Source of the DNA: CALMSM01 sp964534095
GTDB taxonomy: Bacteria > Patescibacteriota > Saccharimonadia > Saccharimonadales > CALMSM01
Direction: 5' to 3'
Assembly: GCA_964534095.1 (NCBI GenBank)
Contig: CAZHPF010000003.1
Location: 1-28,137, forward strand
Length of the DNA stretch: 28,137 nt
Shown here: positions 7,386-16,308 of the stretch, piece by piece
Numbering within the stretch: position 1 is the stretch's first letter
Layout of the letters: each line of letters begins with the position of its first letter
Notes under the pieces: model-generated
The model's database searches: none
Told to the model about the DNA's origin: nothing
The model's input: the letters and a program-made list of their open reading frames with translations, nothing else
Made by a program: the position numbers and the translations under genes

Positions 7386-8066
7386 ATGCCGATACGCGCC
7401 ACTTTCTCTCACAAAACATTGCTCGCCCCCTACATATGGGAATTTTTCGTGCAGCCTGCCGCCCGGCTTGACTACCAACCCGGACAATATATTGATGTTA
7501 CGTTGCCCCGGGTTGCCGACAAGCGAAGTCCTAGCCGCGTATTTACCCTCACCTCCTTGCCTGACGAACAATACCTCCGGTTTGTGGTGAAGTTCCCTTC
7601 ACCTCATAGTGCTTATAAAGCCGCGTTGCTGCAGCTCGCTTCGGGCGACACGCTACAAATCAGTCAAGCCATGGGGGATTTAGTATTGCCGCGGGACAAA
7701 AGCCGGCCGCTTGTATTTGTGGCCGGGGGTCTGGGTATTGCGTCGTTTGTGAGCATGTGCCGATGGTTAACCGTATCACGACAAGCACGGGATATATCAC
7801 TGTTGTACGCCGTTCATAGCAAAGAAGAAGAGTTATTTGTCCGGGAAACCGCCGTCTGTCCCGGCCTGTCAAAACAACTTTTTGTTTCTCCGAATCGCCT
7901 TGGCACCGATAATATTTTGGCCGCCGGCACACCAAATAGTTTGTATTACATATCCGGCAGTGAACCGTTTACAATGGGTTTTCGCACACAGCTTATAGAG
8001 CAAGGTACCAACCCCACCAACATAGCCTACGACTTTTTCGACGGCTACAAGCCAGCCGACATATAG
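7386..8066 (+). CDS. FAD/NAD(P)-binding oxidoreductase of the ferredoxin reductase type
   Basis: This 226-residue protein has the two domains of the ferredoxin-NADP reductase superfamily. QPGQYIDVTLP and SRVFTLTS in the N-terminal half form the flavin-binding barrel. FVAGGLGIASFVSMCRW and ISLLYAVHSKEEELF in the C-terminal half form the nucleotide-binding fold. YYISGSEPFTMGF is the usual last strand and helix. No iron-sulfur motif is present, so it must pass electrons to a separate acceptor that I cannot identify. The ATG has GAGGAGAGG just upstream and lies 10 bases after gdpD, so the two are co-transcribed although no functional link is obvious. Confidence 0.85.
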   Translation: MPIRATFSHKTLLAPYIWEFFVQPAARLDYQPGQYIDVTLPRVADKRSPSRVFTLTSLPDEQYLRFVVKFPSPHSAYKAALLQLASGDTLQISQAMGDLVLPRDKSRPLVFVAGGLGIASFVSMCRWLTVSRQARDISLLYAVHSKEEELFVRETAVCPGLSKQLFVSPNRLGTDNILAAGTPNSLYYISGSEPFTMGFRTQLIEQGTNPTNIAYDFFDGYKPADI

Positions 8067-8075
8067 TTTGGTTGC

Positions 8076-8101
8076 TGGAGTTATTCGTCGGGTTAACTCC
8101 A
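8076..8101. terminator. Short hairpin between convergent genes
   Basis: TGGAGTTA (8076-8083) and TAACTCCA (8094-8101) form an 8-bp stem with a 10-base loop in the 58-base gap between the flavin reductase and trxB, which converge here. No T-run follows on either strand. The arms share the GAGTTA/TAACTC core of the repeats at 5121 and 26352, so a degenerate relative is possible. Confidence 0.4.
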
Positions 8102-8124
8102 TGGCTAGGTGAAGCTTGGACTGC

Positions 8125-9063
8125 TTATTTCTGTTCGAGGTATTCGCGGAGCTTGAGGGCAGCGGTAGCGCCTTCGCCAGCGGCGGAGGCAATTTGCATG
8201 GTAGCACCTGAGCGCACATCGCCTGCCGTAAATACGCCCGGCATAGAGGTTTCGAGGTTAGCATTAGCTTTAATCAGTCCCACCTTATCAAGCTCAATCG
8301 GGGAATTCTGCAAAAACTGCGTGTTAGGCAATAATCCTACGAACACAAATACCCCGTTTACTGGGTATTCGATTTTTTTACCGTTCTGCGTTCCTACCAC
8401 TTTGACGACCTTATTGTCTTCGCCGACAATTTCATCGGTCGTCACGCCTAAGTGAACGGTAATCTTACCTTCTTTGACAGCTTTATCGAGGTCATGTTGC
8501 AGTATTTCGCTGGCTTTGATGGTTGAGCGCACAAGCAGATCAATATGGGTCGTGAACCGCGTCAGGAACAGTGCTTCCTGAACAGCCGAGTTGCCGCCGC
8601 CGATAACAGCCAGGGTTTTGTCGCGATAAAATGCCCCATCACAGGTGGCGCAGTAGTGTACGCCGCGTGCGTAGTATTCCTTTTCGCCTGGTACGCCAAT
8701 CTTTTTATAGTCGCTGCCGGTGGCTATCAGTACTGAACGCGCGGTGACCTCTCCGTCGGTCGTATCAAGTTTAATCAACCCGTCGGCTTGTCGTTCAAGG
8801 CTTAGCACTTCGCCCAATCGGATGTCGGCACCAAATCGTTCGGCTTGTTTGCGAAGGTTTTCGGCCAACTCTAAACCAGCCACCCCTTCTGGAAAGCCTG
8901 GATAATTATCTACCCAGTCAGTAATTGCAGCCAGGCCGCCCACCACACCCTTTTCGTACATCACTGTCTGGATATCTTCACGGCAAGTGTAGATAGCGGC
9001 TGTCAGCGCGGCGGGGCCTGCTCCAATCATGACAATGTCGATAGGGGTGGTGGTATCAGCCAT
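8125..9063 (-). CDS. trxB: Thioredoxin reductase-like flavoprotein
   Basis: This 312-residue flavoprotein has the layout of low-molecular-weight thioredoxin reductases. The FAD motif GAGPAA lies at 14-19 and the redox pair CATC at 138-141, followed by DGAFY. The second dinucleotide motif is GGGNSA at 155-160, and GVFTAGDVRS with a downstream Gln contacts the flavin. The segment that normally reads HRRxxxR to hold the NADPH 2'-phosphate reads LVRSTIK here, so the electron donor may not be NADPH. The start is 5 bases after the stop of a redoxin gene, its likely substrate. No strong ribosome site is present, so coupling to that gene is likely. Confidence 0.93.
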   Translation of the reverse strand: MADTTTPIDIVMIGAGPAALTAAIYTCREDIQTVMYEKGVVGGLAAITDWVDNYPGFPEGVAGLELAENLRKQAERFGADIRLGEVLSLERQADGLIKLDTTDGEVTARSVLIATGSDYKKIGVPGEKEYYARGVHYCATCDGAFYRDKTLAVIGGGNSAVQEALFLTRFTTHIDLLVRSTIKASEILQHDLDKAVKEGKITVHLGVTTDEIVGEDNKVVKVVGTQNGKKIEYPVNGVFVFVGLLPNTQFLQNSPIELDKVGLIKANANLETSMPGVFTAGDVRSGATMQIASAAGEGATAALKLREYLEQK

Positions 9064-9068
9064 ACTTG

Positions 9069-9317
9069 CTACACGACAGCTGGCGCTAGTTTTGCTAGGT
9101 TATAACCCACAACGACTTCTTCGCTGTCGTCTTGTTTTGTGACAATAGTAACCGGCACGCTTAGTACACCGGATTTTTCATAGGCTTCTTTTTGGCGTTC
9201 CGGGTGCTGGTCAAGGTTAACTTCTTCGTAGGTATAGCCTTTGGCGCCAAGCCATTTTTTGACCATACCGCAGTATGCGCAGGTGTTGGTGGTGAAGATT
9301 GTGATGTTTTTGACCAT
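9069..9317 (-). CDS. Glutaredoxin-like (NrdH/Grx-type) redoxin
   Basis: This 82-residue protein has a thioredoxin fold with the redox pair CAYC at residues 13-16, after the strand ITIFTTNT. It also has the cis-proline in SVPVT and a helix with WLGAKGYTYEEVNLDQ. Length and motifs match the Grx/NrdH group. With a thioredoxin reductase gene 5 bases downstream, and no glutathione enzyme in view, it is more likely reduced by TrxB than by glutathione. Possible clients are ribonucleotide reductase or peroxiredoxins, which lie outside the window. GAGGGG lies about 8 bases before the ATG. Confidence 0.9.
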   Translation of the reverse strand: MVKNITIFTTNTCAYCGMVKKWLGAKGYTYEEVNLDQHPERQKEAYEKSGVLSVPVTIVTKQDDSEEVVVGYNLAKLAPAVV

Positions 9318-9357
9318 GATTTTGCCCCTCTTTTGGCTTTTTTAGATTGCTTGACTA

Positions 9358-9387
9358 ATTATATATGGTGGTTATGGTTGTTGTAAA
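9358..9387 (-). promoter_or_regulatory. Promoter for the redoxin-trxB operon
   Basis: On the minus strand TTTACA (-35, 9382-9387) and a perfect TATAAT (-10, 9358-9363) are spaced by 18 bases. The start would be near 9351, about 34 bases before the redoxin ATG. The surrounding 128 bases between FKBP and the redoxin are otherwise T-rich on the plus strand, with no further motif that I recognise. Confidence 0.65.
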
Positions 9388-9445
9388 GACCCTATATGTT
9401 GTGTTTTTAGCGTTATTTATCTCCGTTTTTTCCTTTTCTTTTTAT

Positions 9446-9973
9446 TTATTTGTCGATACTGATAAGTTCTATGTCAAACACTAGGTCAGAATTTGCTGGG
9501 ATACTACCGGTAGCTTGTGCTCCATAGGCCTGCGCGGCTGGTATGAGTAGCCGCCGTGTGCCCCCAACTTTCATGCCAGGTACACCTTCTGTCCATCCTT
9601 CTATGACTCCGCTGAGCGGAAACGATGCGGGCTGGCCGCTATCTTTGGAGCTTTCGAAAATCACTCCTGTTTTAGCTAATGCGCCGGTGTAATGTACGGT
9701 AACCGATGCGCTGGCCTCTACGGTTTCCCCTTCGCCTGGGACAAGGTCGACTTTCTGTAATGTTGCCACGCTATCTACTGGCGTAAAGTTTTCTAGTTGT
9801 GTGCCTTTCAATGTTCCCTCCTCTGTTTGCGGTGCTTCGGTTGCCACGTCGCTTGCTTGATTGTCTTTATGAATAGTCCACACTACGGCCACGCCAGTCG
9901 CAACGGTTGTTGCTAAAAATAACAGCGCTAACGTTAGTGCAAACACCCGCTCATGCGGTCGTGCTTTTGCCAC
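9446..9973 (-). CDS. Membrane-anchored FKBP-type peptidyl-prolyl isomerase
   Basis: This 175-residue protein has an N-terminal hydrophobic helix at about 8-30 (uncleaved anchor or signal) and a short linker. An FKBP domain of about 105 residues follows. VTVHYTGAL, FESSKDSGQPASFPL, VIEGWTEGVPGMKVGG and LLIPAAQAYG are the standard FKBP blocks that line the proline-binding pocket. It probably assists folding of exported proteins. The start is a GTG at 9973, chosen because AGGAGG lies five bases before it. It is followed by the redoxin-trxB operon, which has its own promoter. Confidence 0.92.
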   Translation of the reverse strand: MAKARPHERVFALTLALLFLATTVATGVAVVWTIHKDNQASDVATEAPQTEEGTLKGTQLENFTPVDSVATLQKVDLVPGEGETVEASASVTVHYTGALAKTGVIFESSKDSGQPASFPLSGVIEGWTEGVPGMKVGGTRRLLIPAAQAYGAQATGSIPANSDLVFDIELISIDK

Positions 9974-10076
9974 AGTACCCTCCTAAAACCTCTCTCTTTT
10001 TGAGATGTATGCTCACTATACCCTTTAGGCAAACTCAAAGCTAGTAGATTTTTCACAACGATTATTTTTTAGTTGT

Positions 10077-10514
10077 CTATAGCTCAACAGGGACAGTTGG
10101 CCACCCAGTACTGGCACAATCTAGTATCTGTTTTTTAAGTTTTTCAGATAAAAACGACCTTTTGGCGAGTTCTTTTAAGCCAACCCATCCTGGGATATAA
10201 AGGTTTTTGCCGAGTTTATTTATGAGAATTTCTTGGGAGTTCGGATGGAGTACTGGCTCTCCGCTGACATATTCACACAAGAAAATATACTGGTCACCAT
10301 AAGGATCACCGGCATGCTCGATAACTACCAGACGAGGTGACGTAAAGTTAACTTGGGCTTCTTCGGCAATTTCACGGTACAAGGCCTGGACAGGCGTCTC
10401 ACCCAGCTCAATGCTACCGCCAGGCAAGGTATCGTACTCTTCGCCAAACTTGTTGCGGTGCATTACCAGCAGTTTATTGTCGTGGATAATAATAGCCCGA
10501 ACGGCGCGTCTCAT
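10077..10514 (-). CDS. Nudix hydrolase
   Basis: This 145-residue protein contains a Nudix box in GGSIELGETPVQALYREI followed by AEEAQV, matching Gx5Ex7REUxEExGU except that the last Gly is Ala. The REIAEE acids that bind metal are intact. The family hydrolyses nucleoside diphosphate derivatives; the substrate cannot be told from sequence. The ATG at 10514 is 37 bases after the ABC transporter stop, with AAGG just before it. A TACAAT box in that gap could give it a separate start. A cluster of basic residues lies near the C-terminus (KRSFLSEKLKK). Confidence 0.9.
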   Translation of the reverse strand: MRRAVRAIIIHDNKLLVMHRNKFGEEYDTLPGGSIELGETPVQALYREIAEEAQVNFTSPRLVVIEHAGDPYGDQYIFLCEYVSGEPVLHPNSQEILINKLGKNLYIPGWVGLKELAKRSFLSEKLKKQILDCASTGWPTVPVEL

Positions 10515-10551
10515 GCGCCTTATTGTACCTTACGCTGCGTCAATAAAGCAG

Positions 10552-12327
10552 CTACCCGGCAATTTCGTATTGCTTGAGTTTTTTCTGGGTCGTCTCGGTC
10601 GGTCTGCCACGTTGTAGTTCCAAAAGTTGGGCATAGATACCGCCGGACACAGCAAGCTGGCGCGGTGTACCGACTTCGTCAACCGTACCATCCTTCAGTG
10701 TCACGATCTGGTCAACGTTCTGGATAGTACTCAGACGGTGCGCAATGATAATAGTTGTGCGTCCGCGCATTAGCCGCTCCAACGCATCCTGCACCATGTG
10801 TTCAGATTTGCTATCCAAGCTACTGGTAGCCTCATCCAAGATAAGGATAGGCGCGTCTTTTAACAGTGCCCTAGCAATAGCAATGCGCTGTTTTTGACCT
10901 CCCGACAATTTGAGACCGCGTTCACCGATTTCGGTGTCATATCCCTTGTCAAGCTTCACGATAAACTCATCAGCATTCGCGGCTTTGGCTGCTGCTTCAA
11001 TTTGCTCGTCAGTTGCAGCCGGAGAAGCATAGCCGATGTTTTCTTTGATCGTCCCGCTGAACAAGGCTGGTTCCTGAAACACCACGGCGATGTTACGACG
11101 TAAACTCTTTTGCGTTATATCAGCAATATTTTGGCCGTCAATCGCTATATTGCCCTTTTCCGGTTCATACAGGCGTAGCAGCAAATTAGTCAGCGTAGTT
11201 TTGCCTTCGCCGCTTTCACCCACCAACGCGGTTTTACTACCAGGCTCAATACGGAGAGTAATGTTTTTTAGCACCGGTTGGGCATTATCATAACTAAACG
11301 ACATGCCCTCGAACGAAATGATACCGTCGCGTACGATAAGACCTTTGGCGGTAAGCTTGTCGACAATTGCCGGTTTGATTTGCATGATTTCAAAGTAATC
11401 TTTACTGTCAGACACGGCACGCTGGGTACTTTCTACCAAAAAACTGATAGTAAAGATTGGTATGCGGATTTGCATAGCCAACAAGATAAGCGCGACGGCC
11501 TGCCCAGGTGTATACATGCCATGTGCGGCTCCTACAAATACATACAGATACACTACGAAAAAAATGATATTCAGGACAAACCGCCGGGAAACATCACGCT
11601 TGTGCCAAAATTTTGATTGAGGGATATTGGTTTTTACCATGACGTCCATGTGACGGGCAAAAAACTTCAGTTCGCGCTTTTCAGCAATGAAGCTCTTGAC
11701 GACTTTGAGCTGGGTAATTGCTTCAGCAAACCGGCCACTGGCTATATCGGTGTGCAGATTTTTCTTGCTTTGATAGCGTTGCCATGTACTACTGGTACGA
11801 AATGTCATCCAGATGTAGATGGGGTAGAGCAAAAACAGCATGAGCGCCACCTGCCAGCTATACCAGGCGACTGCGGCAAGCGCAAAAATTGTGCCAAACA
11901 CAAACTGTAGGAATGAATTACTGAGCATTTGCATAAAGTTAGTAACCTGTGTAATCGACCGGTTGAGCCGGTTAATAATTTTGCCGGACAACTCGGTGTC
12001 AAAGTAACGCTGAGGGAGCGTCAACAAGTGTTCATAGTAGCGTTGGCTAAGTAATTTTTGGAGCCGTGAAGAGATCTGGTCACCATAGTAGCCACTGATA
12101 TTACTAAGTATTGTGTAGGCCAAATCCATCACGAAGACCAACACCGCCAACCAGACTACGTAACTCACACGCGCCTCTGTACCTTTACGGAGCTCATCTA
12201 CTACCCATCCACTCAAAAGCGGCTGGGATAGCGTTAGTAGGCTAAGCCCAACCGTAAAAATACTGATAATCGCATAATATCCCCATAGTTCACGGGTAGT
12301 GCGAATGATTCTCCATATGTGTTTCAC
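10552..12327 (-). CDS. ABC exporter half-transporter (membrane domain fused to ATPase)
   Basis: This 591-residue protein has about six membrane helices in residues 15-310 and an ATPase domain in 340-591. Walker A is GESGEGKT at 370-377, the Q-loop is FQEP, the signature is LSGGQ at 474-478, Walker B is LILDEA with Glu499, and the H-loop histidine is near 530. All catalytic parts are intact, so a homodimer should be active. The type resembles MsbA/BmrA-like lipid or drug exporters, but the substrate is unknown. It begins at a GTG 38 bases after pheT, with only a weak GGAA before it. The pheT operon promoter may read into it. Confidence 0.93.
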   Translation of the reverse strand: MKHIWRIIRTTRELWGYYAIISIFTVGLSLLTLSQPLLSGWVVDELRKGTEARVSYVVWLAVLVFVMDLAYTILSNISGYYGDQISSRLQKLLSQRYYEHLLTLPQRYFDTELSGKIINRLNRSITQVTNFMQMLSNSFLQFVFGTIFALAAVAWYSWQVALMLFLLYPIYIWMTFRTSSTWQRYQSKKNLHTDIASGRFAEAITQLKVVKSFIAEKRELKFFARHMDVMVKTNIPQSKFWHKRDVSRRFVLNIIFFVVYLYVFVGAAHGMYTPGQAVALILLAMQIRIPIFTISFLVESTQRAVSDSKDYFEIMQIKPAIVDKLTAKGLIVRDGIISFEGMSFSYDNAQPVLKNITLRIEPGSKTALVGESGEGKTTLTNLLLRLYEPEKGNIAIDGQNIADITQKSLRRNIAVVFQEPALFSGTIKENIGYASPAATDEQIEAAAKAANADEFIVKLDKGYDTEIGERGLKLSGGQKQRIAIARALLKDAPILILDEATSSLDSKSEHMVQDALERLMRGRTTIIIAHRLSTIQNVDQIVTLKDGTVDEVGTPRQLAVSGGIYAQLLELQRGRPTETTQKKLKQYEIAG

Positions 12328-12365
12328 GATTCCAGCTTACCACGGCCGGCTATCTAGTCGAAGCG

Positions 12366-14894
12366 CTAGAGCCGAACCGCTTGTAACGCTTCGTGGGCAG
12401 CTGCTGCGGCTTGGTCTAACAAGCCCGACACTGTTTCTGTCTGCAGCGTGCGTTCATAGGATACAGCGTGGATCCTAAACGTAATGTTTTTATGATCAGT
12501 GTCTTTGGCCTGGTAGATATCAAGCGGTTCGAGTTGAACGACAATATCGTCCGGTTTTGCTTTTTGTAACGCCGTGAGCAAGCACTCATACACTGTATCG
12601 TACGACGTGTCCGTAGGTAGTCGCAACGAGATGTCTTGTTCGGTTTTCGGGAAACGAGAGAGCGGTCGGTAGTTTGAGGAGGTCGAAGCAAATAGTTGTT
12701 GTAGCGCTTCGAGACTGATTTCAAACCCAGCGCAGTAGAGCGGGAGCTTTAGAGCCTGACGGGCGGCGGTGTGGTATTCGCCAATCCGGCCAAGCAGTGT
12801 GTCGCCAACCATTATTTTCGCAGCACGTCCAGACGCGTAATAAGTGCTGGCTACATCGTCATCGGTATCATCAATAGGCAGGTACTTGACAGGTGTGCTA
12901 ATAGCGAGGCTGTCAAGTAGGGTAGTCAAGTAACGCTTGGCCTCATAAAAGGCGGCATCTGATGTAGATGTAGGAGAGGTTTTGCGGGCTACGACGCACG
13001 CCAACCGCTCAAACTCTTTCGGCAAGCCTTCGTCATTTTGTTGACTCACTATGTGGGCTTTGCCCAGTTCAAATAACGCAAACGCCTCAAACCCGGCTTT
13101 GATATTAGCATGCACTTTATCGAGCAAACTTGGGGTCAGGCTTAGACGGTAATACTGCAAGTCAGGGCTTAAAGCATTGCTGAGCTGAAAGGCATGCGCC
13201 GGATCATGGCCTACTTTCGTTAGCAGGTTGCCGTGGACAAAGCTGTAATTGAGCGTTTCATTGGCACCAGCTCGCGACAAACTAGCACGAATACGCAAGC
13301 GTAGTTCCAAAAGCGGATTTTTGGGTGTGGCTGCCAGGCTACGGGCGGGCAGCTCGCGCGGTAACTTGTCGTAGCCGTACAACCGGCCGACTTCTTCAAC
13401 TAAATCTTCGGGAATCTCTATATCTGTTCGCCAGAAAGGTGCTTGAATAGTCAAATTTTCACCTGATTGTTCGACTGTAAACTCTACGTTAGTGAGTAGG
13501 CTGGTAATTTCCTGAGCTGTTAGCTGAAGACCAAGCCGTTGATTTATAAACTCAGCACGAGTCGTAACCGGCTTATGAATAGTTTCTTCATTGAACACAC
13601 GCTGGTCATAGCTTTTGAGATCTATGACCTCACCGTCCTGCACACCTCCTGCTAGCTTTGCAATGTGCGCCATAGCGTAGGCCAAGATCCGGTCGTTTTG
13701 CAGTGGGCTTTGGCCTTTGGTGTTACGGCCAGCCGCATCGGTGAATATGCCATGACGCATAGAACTCCGGCGCACAGCGTACATGTCAAATGTCGCGCAA
13801 GTAAGCAGCACCGTGGTTGTGCTAGCGTCTACTTCTGTTTCACCACCACCGATAATACCGGCGAGGTCAGCGGGCTCTTTGTCGGTAGCCAGCACAATGT
13901 CTTCTTTTGTCAATGTCAGCTTTTTACCGCCCAGTACCGTTAATGGTTCATTCGCATGAGCCATGCGCGAGCCTAGGATGGCCGCATCACCACTACTCCG
14001 CTCAAGAATTTTATGATAATCAAAGGCATGCATCGGCTGGCCGGTAAGATGCATCACGAAGTTGGTAATATCTACCACGTTGTTAATAGACTTGATGCCG
14101 ACGCGAGTTAATGCGACCTGCAACCACATAGGGCTAGGCGCGATAGTGACGTTGGTTAGCACGACTGCCATCATCCGCGGCACGAGGTCGGGCACTTCAT
14201 TAAATATCTTAACCGGTAGAGTGATGGGGGTTTTCTCAAACACAGGTTTGTCCGCATACCACCCAGGGCTTTTGAAAACTTGGCCGGTAATACCCGCCAG
14301 TTCGCGGGCGACTCCCAACACGCCAAAGCAATCGGGACGGTGGGTGAACATCTTGTTTTCACAGTCAATAACAACATCATCAAGCTGGTAGAGGTCTTTA
14401 AAAGGTGTACCTGGCTGACAATCTGCTTTATCAATGACGAGCAAGCCGGAGTGGTCGTCGTTCAGCCCTAATTCGTGTGGTGTGGCAAGCATGCCAGGGC
14501 TGGGGATACCTCGGATTTCCCGCACTTCTAACACAAATGGATCTTTGTCGAGCGTGTTCGGGACGGTGGCACCAGGAGTAATCCAAGCCACAGTCATGCC
14601 GTCCTCTATATTTGACGCGCCGCAGACGATTTGCACCAGTCCTTGTTCGTTTCTTTCGACGCCCTTCGTGACACCGCCATCATCAATCAGGCACAAGTTT
14701 AGCTTGTCGGCATTGGGGTGTTTCTGGTGGGAGATAACTTTAGCAACCACAACTCCGTCGTACCGCGACCCCCAGTCGGTAATGTCTTCAACCGCAGCCA
14801 GTTGTTCACCGATTTTTTGCAATAATGTTCCAGTCGGAATTGATTTCAAGTCAACATTGCTGACCTGCTGCGCCCAGTTAATGCTTACTTTCAC
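12366..14894 (-). CDS. pheT: Phenylalanine-tRNA ligase beta subunit
   Basis: This 842-residue protein carries the beta-subunit domains in order. An EMAP-like tRNA-binding domain lies at about 45-155 (VVVAKVISHQKHPNADKL). The B3/B4 editing region follows at about 210-390 and B5 near 410-480 (PFWRTDIEIPEDLVEEVGRLYGYDKLP). After a catalytic-like core, the C-terminal anticodon-binding domain begins YRPLSRFPKTEQDISLRLP. I chose GTG 14894 (KVSINW follows) over GTG 14906. GGAGG lies five bases before it, and it overlaps the upstream stop as GTGA. With PheS it charges tRNA-Phe as an alpha2-beta2 tetramer. It is coupled to the DUF3307 gene rather than directly to pheS. Confidence 0.97.
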   Translation of the reverse strand: MKVSINWAQQVSNVDLKSIPTGTLLQKIGEQLAAVEDITDWGSRYDGVVVAKVISHQKHPNADKLNLCLIDDGGVTKGVERNEQGLVQIVCGASNIEDGMTVAWITPGATVPNTLDKDPFVLEVREIRGIPSPGMLATPHELGLNDDHSGLLVIDKADCQPGTPFKDLYQLDDVVIDCENKMFTHRPDCFGVLGVARELAGITGQVFKSPGWYADKPVFEKTPITLPVKIFNEVPDLVPRMMAVVLTNVTIAPSPMWLQVALTRVGIKSINNVVDITNFVMHLTGQPMHAFDYHKILERSSGDAAILGSRMAHANEPLTVLGGKKLTLTKEDIVLATDKEPADLAGIIGGGETEVDASTTTVLLTCATFDMYAVRRSSMRHGIFTDAAGRNTKGQSPLQNDRILAYAMAHIAKLAGGVQDGEVIDLKSYDQRVFNEETIHKPVTTRAEFINQRLGLQLTAQEITSLLTNVEFTVEQSGENLTIQAPFWRTDIEIPEDLVEEVGRLYGYDKLPRELPARSLAATPKNPLLELRLRIRASLSRAGANETLNYSFVHGNLLTKVGHDPAHAFQLSNALSPDLQYYRLSLTPSLLDKVHANIKAGFEAFALFELGKAHIVSQQNDEGLPKEFERLACVVARKTSPTSTSDAAFYEAKRYLTTLLDSLAISTPVKYLPIDDTDDDVASTYYASGRAAKIMVGDTLLGRIGEYHTAARQALKLPLYCAGFEISLEALQQLFASTSSNYRPLSRFPKTEQDISLRLPTDTSYDTVYECLLTALQKAKPDDIVVQLEPLDIYQAKDTDHKNITFRIHAVSYERTLQTETVSGLLDQAAAAAHEALQAVRL

Positions 14895-15262
14895 GAGAGC
14901 CTCCACGCCACAGCAAGGATTACTAGGAAGTGTAGTAGCTGGTCAATATGGATGTTGTACAGGTCGCTGGTTACTTTGCGTCTTATGATCTTTTTGGAGG
15001 CGAGAAAATCCCTGAAAAATACCGAAGAGCGGGTAAAGTCTATCAGCCAGTGCGTCGCCCCCACGACCAATCCAGTAGTAAAGTCCTGGGCAATGAAACC
15101 CGCTATCAAGCCGTGGATAAAAGCATGTGCTGTAAGAAGATGAAAGCCAATGCTTTCGATAAATACCAGTCGTTTACTGGTAGCCATAAACCGCGATTGC
15201 AGTCCGAAGTCGGCCAAGTAGTGTCCAGCCCACAATGTTACAAGAAGTTGTATGTCCATCAT
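14891..15262 (-). CDS. DUF3307-type small membrane protein between pheS and pheT
   Basis: This 123-residue protein has about three to four hydrophobic helices. It shows conserved-looking polar residues inside them: WAGHYLADFGLQ near residue 14, HLLTAHAFIHG near 45, ATHWLIDFTR near 73 and DQLLHFLVI near 107. The H...DF..Q...K pattern and the late DQ.LH match what I remember of the DUF3307 family, whose function is not established. It overlaps pheS by ATGA and pheT by GTGA, so it is translated with both synthetase subunits. The insertion of a membrane protein between these two subunit genes is unusual. Confidence 0.8.
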   Translation of the reverse strand: MMDIQLLVTLWAGHYLADFGLQSRFMATSKRLVFIESIGFHLLTAHAFIHGLIAGFIAQDFTTGLVVGATHWLIDFTRSSVFFRDFLASKKIIRRKVTSDLYNIHIDQLLHFLVILAVAWRLS

Positions 15263-16299
15263 GCGAATTGCCTCAAAAATTCTAGTTTGCTGGACTCGAA
15301 GTGGCGGATGTCTTCTATGGCGTTTTTCATCATCACCATCCGCTCAATACCAAACCCCCACGCAAAGCCTGTGTAGACAACCGGATCAATGCCGGCTTCT
15401 TTAAGGACGTTGGGATGAATCATGCCGCAGCCGCCAAGTTCCAGCCATTTTTGTTCTTCACTGTCGTTTTTACGCAGAATATCCGGCCGCTCCACGGCAA
15501 ATTCAAAACTTGGTTCAGTAAAAGGAAAGTAAAAGGGTTGGATTTTAGCCTTTAGCTCTTGCTGGAAATATTCACTCAGATAGGTTTGGAGCGTCGCAAT
15601 GAGATTGCCGGCGTGGATATTTTTACCAACATAGACGCCTTCCAGCTGGTAAAACGTATGCTCATGAGTAACGTCAATGTCTTCGTTACGGAATACGCGC
15701 CCAGGGATAACCACTGCGATTGGTTCACCGTTATCCAGGTTGGCCTTATAGGTTTTCAGCACACGGTTCTGCATGGTGCTGGTATGAGCCGGTGCGACGT
15801 ATGGTTTGCCTTTTTTGTCCGTCTGAATAGTCATAAACGTATCGTAATCGTCACGTGCCGGATGGCCTTCTGGAAAGTTCAGCGCTCCGAACATATGATA
15901 ATCATCGTCAAGCTCAGGTGATTCGACCGCCGTAAAGCCCATGCGGTAAAAGATATCGATGACACGCTCTATTTCTGTCATGAGCGGATGACGACTGCCG
16001 AGTTGACTTGGCAACAAATCAGGTAACTGACTATTTACGTTAAACGGCGCTGTAATATCGAGCGGTGGTAGTTCGTTAGCGGCCGCGGTTTCTTGCTGGG
16101 CGATGGCAGCTAGCTCCGTGCGTAGCGCGTTCAGCTCTTGGCCGAACAGTTTGCGTTCTTCGGCTGGCAAGGTTTTAATCTGATCAAATAACGCTTTGAG
16201 TTCAACAGCTTTTAAAATATCAGTTTTGTTGGGAAGCTCTGCCTGGCGCGACTTTAATACTTCAGCAACTTTAGCAACCTGCGAATTGGTATAATTCAT
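15259..16299 (-). CDS. pheS: Phenylalanine-tRNA ligase alpha subunit
   Basis: This 346-residue protein has an N-terminal coiled-coil region (about 1-90) that binds tRNA and a class II catalytic core. Class II motifs are visible. Motif 2 lies around PGRVFRNEDIDVTHEHTFYQ and FEFAVERPD, and motif 3 is GFAWGFGIERMVMM. GGCGMIHPNVL precedes motif 3 as in the family. I chose ATG 16299, which begins MNYTNSQVAKV, over ATG 16338. The longer form would place its N-terminus inside the promoter and the inverted repeat. There is no Shine-Dalgarno site; a TATAAT box ends 9 bases before the ATG. It heads the pheS-DUF3307-pheT operon. Confidence 0.97.
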   Translation of the reverse strand: MNYTNSQVAKVAEVLKSRQAELPNKTDILKAVELKALFDQIKTLPAEERKLFGQELNALRTELAAIAQQETAAANELPPLDITAPFNVNSQLPDLLPSQLGSRHPLMTEIERVIDIFYRMGFTAVESPELDDDYHMFGALNFPEGHPARDDYDTFMTIQTDKKGKPYVAPAHTSTMQNRVLKTYKANLDNGEPIAVVIPGRVFRNEDIDVTHEHTFYQLEGVYVGKNIHAGNLIATLQTYLSEYFQQELKAKIQPFYFPFTEPSFEFAVERPDILRKNDSEEQKWLELGGCGMIHPNVLKEAGIDPVVYTGFAWGFGIERMVMMKNAIEDIRHFESSKLEFLRQFA

Positions 16300-16308
16300 T
16301 ATTACGTT

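Noticed and set aside
9318..9445. The T-rich gap between the redoxin and FKBP as a terminator or RNA gene
   Set aside because: I see no stable stem there; only the redoxin-trxB promoter is supported.
14434..14988. A 184-codon plus-strand open frame across the pheT start
   Set aside because: It is a shadow of pheT and the DUF3307 gene, with no ribosome site and no recognisable domain.
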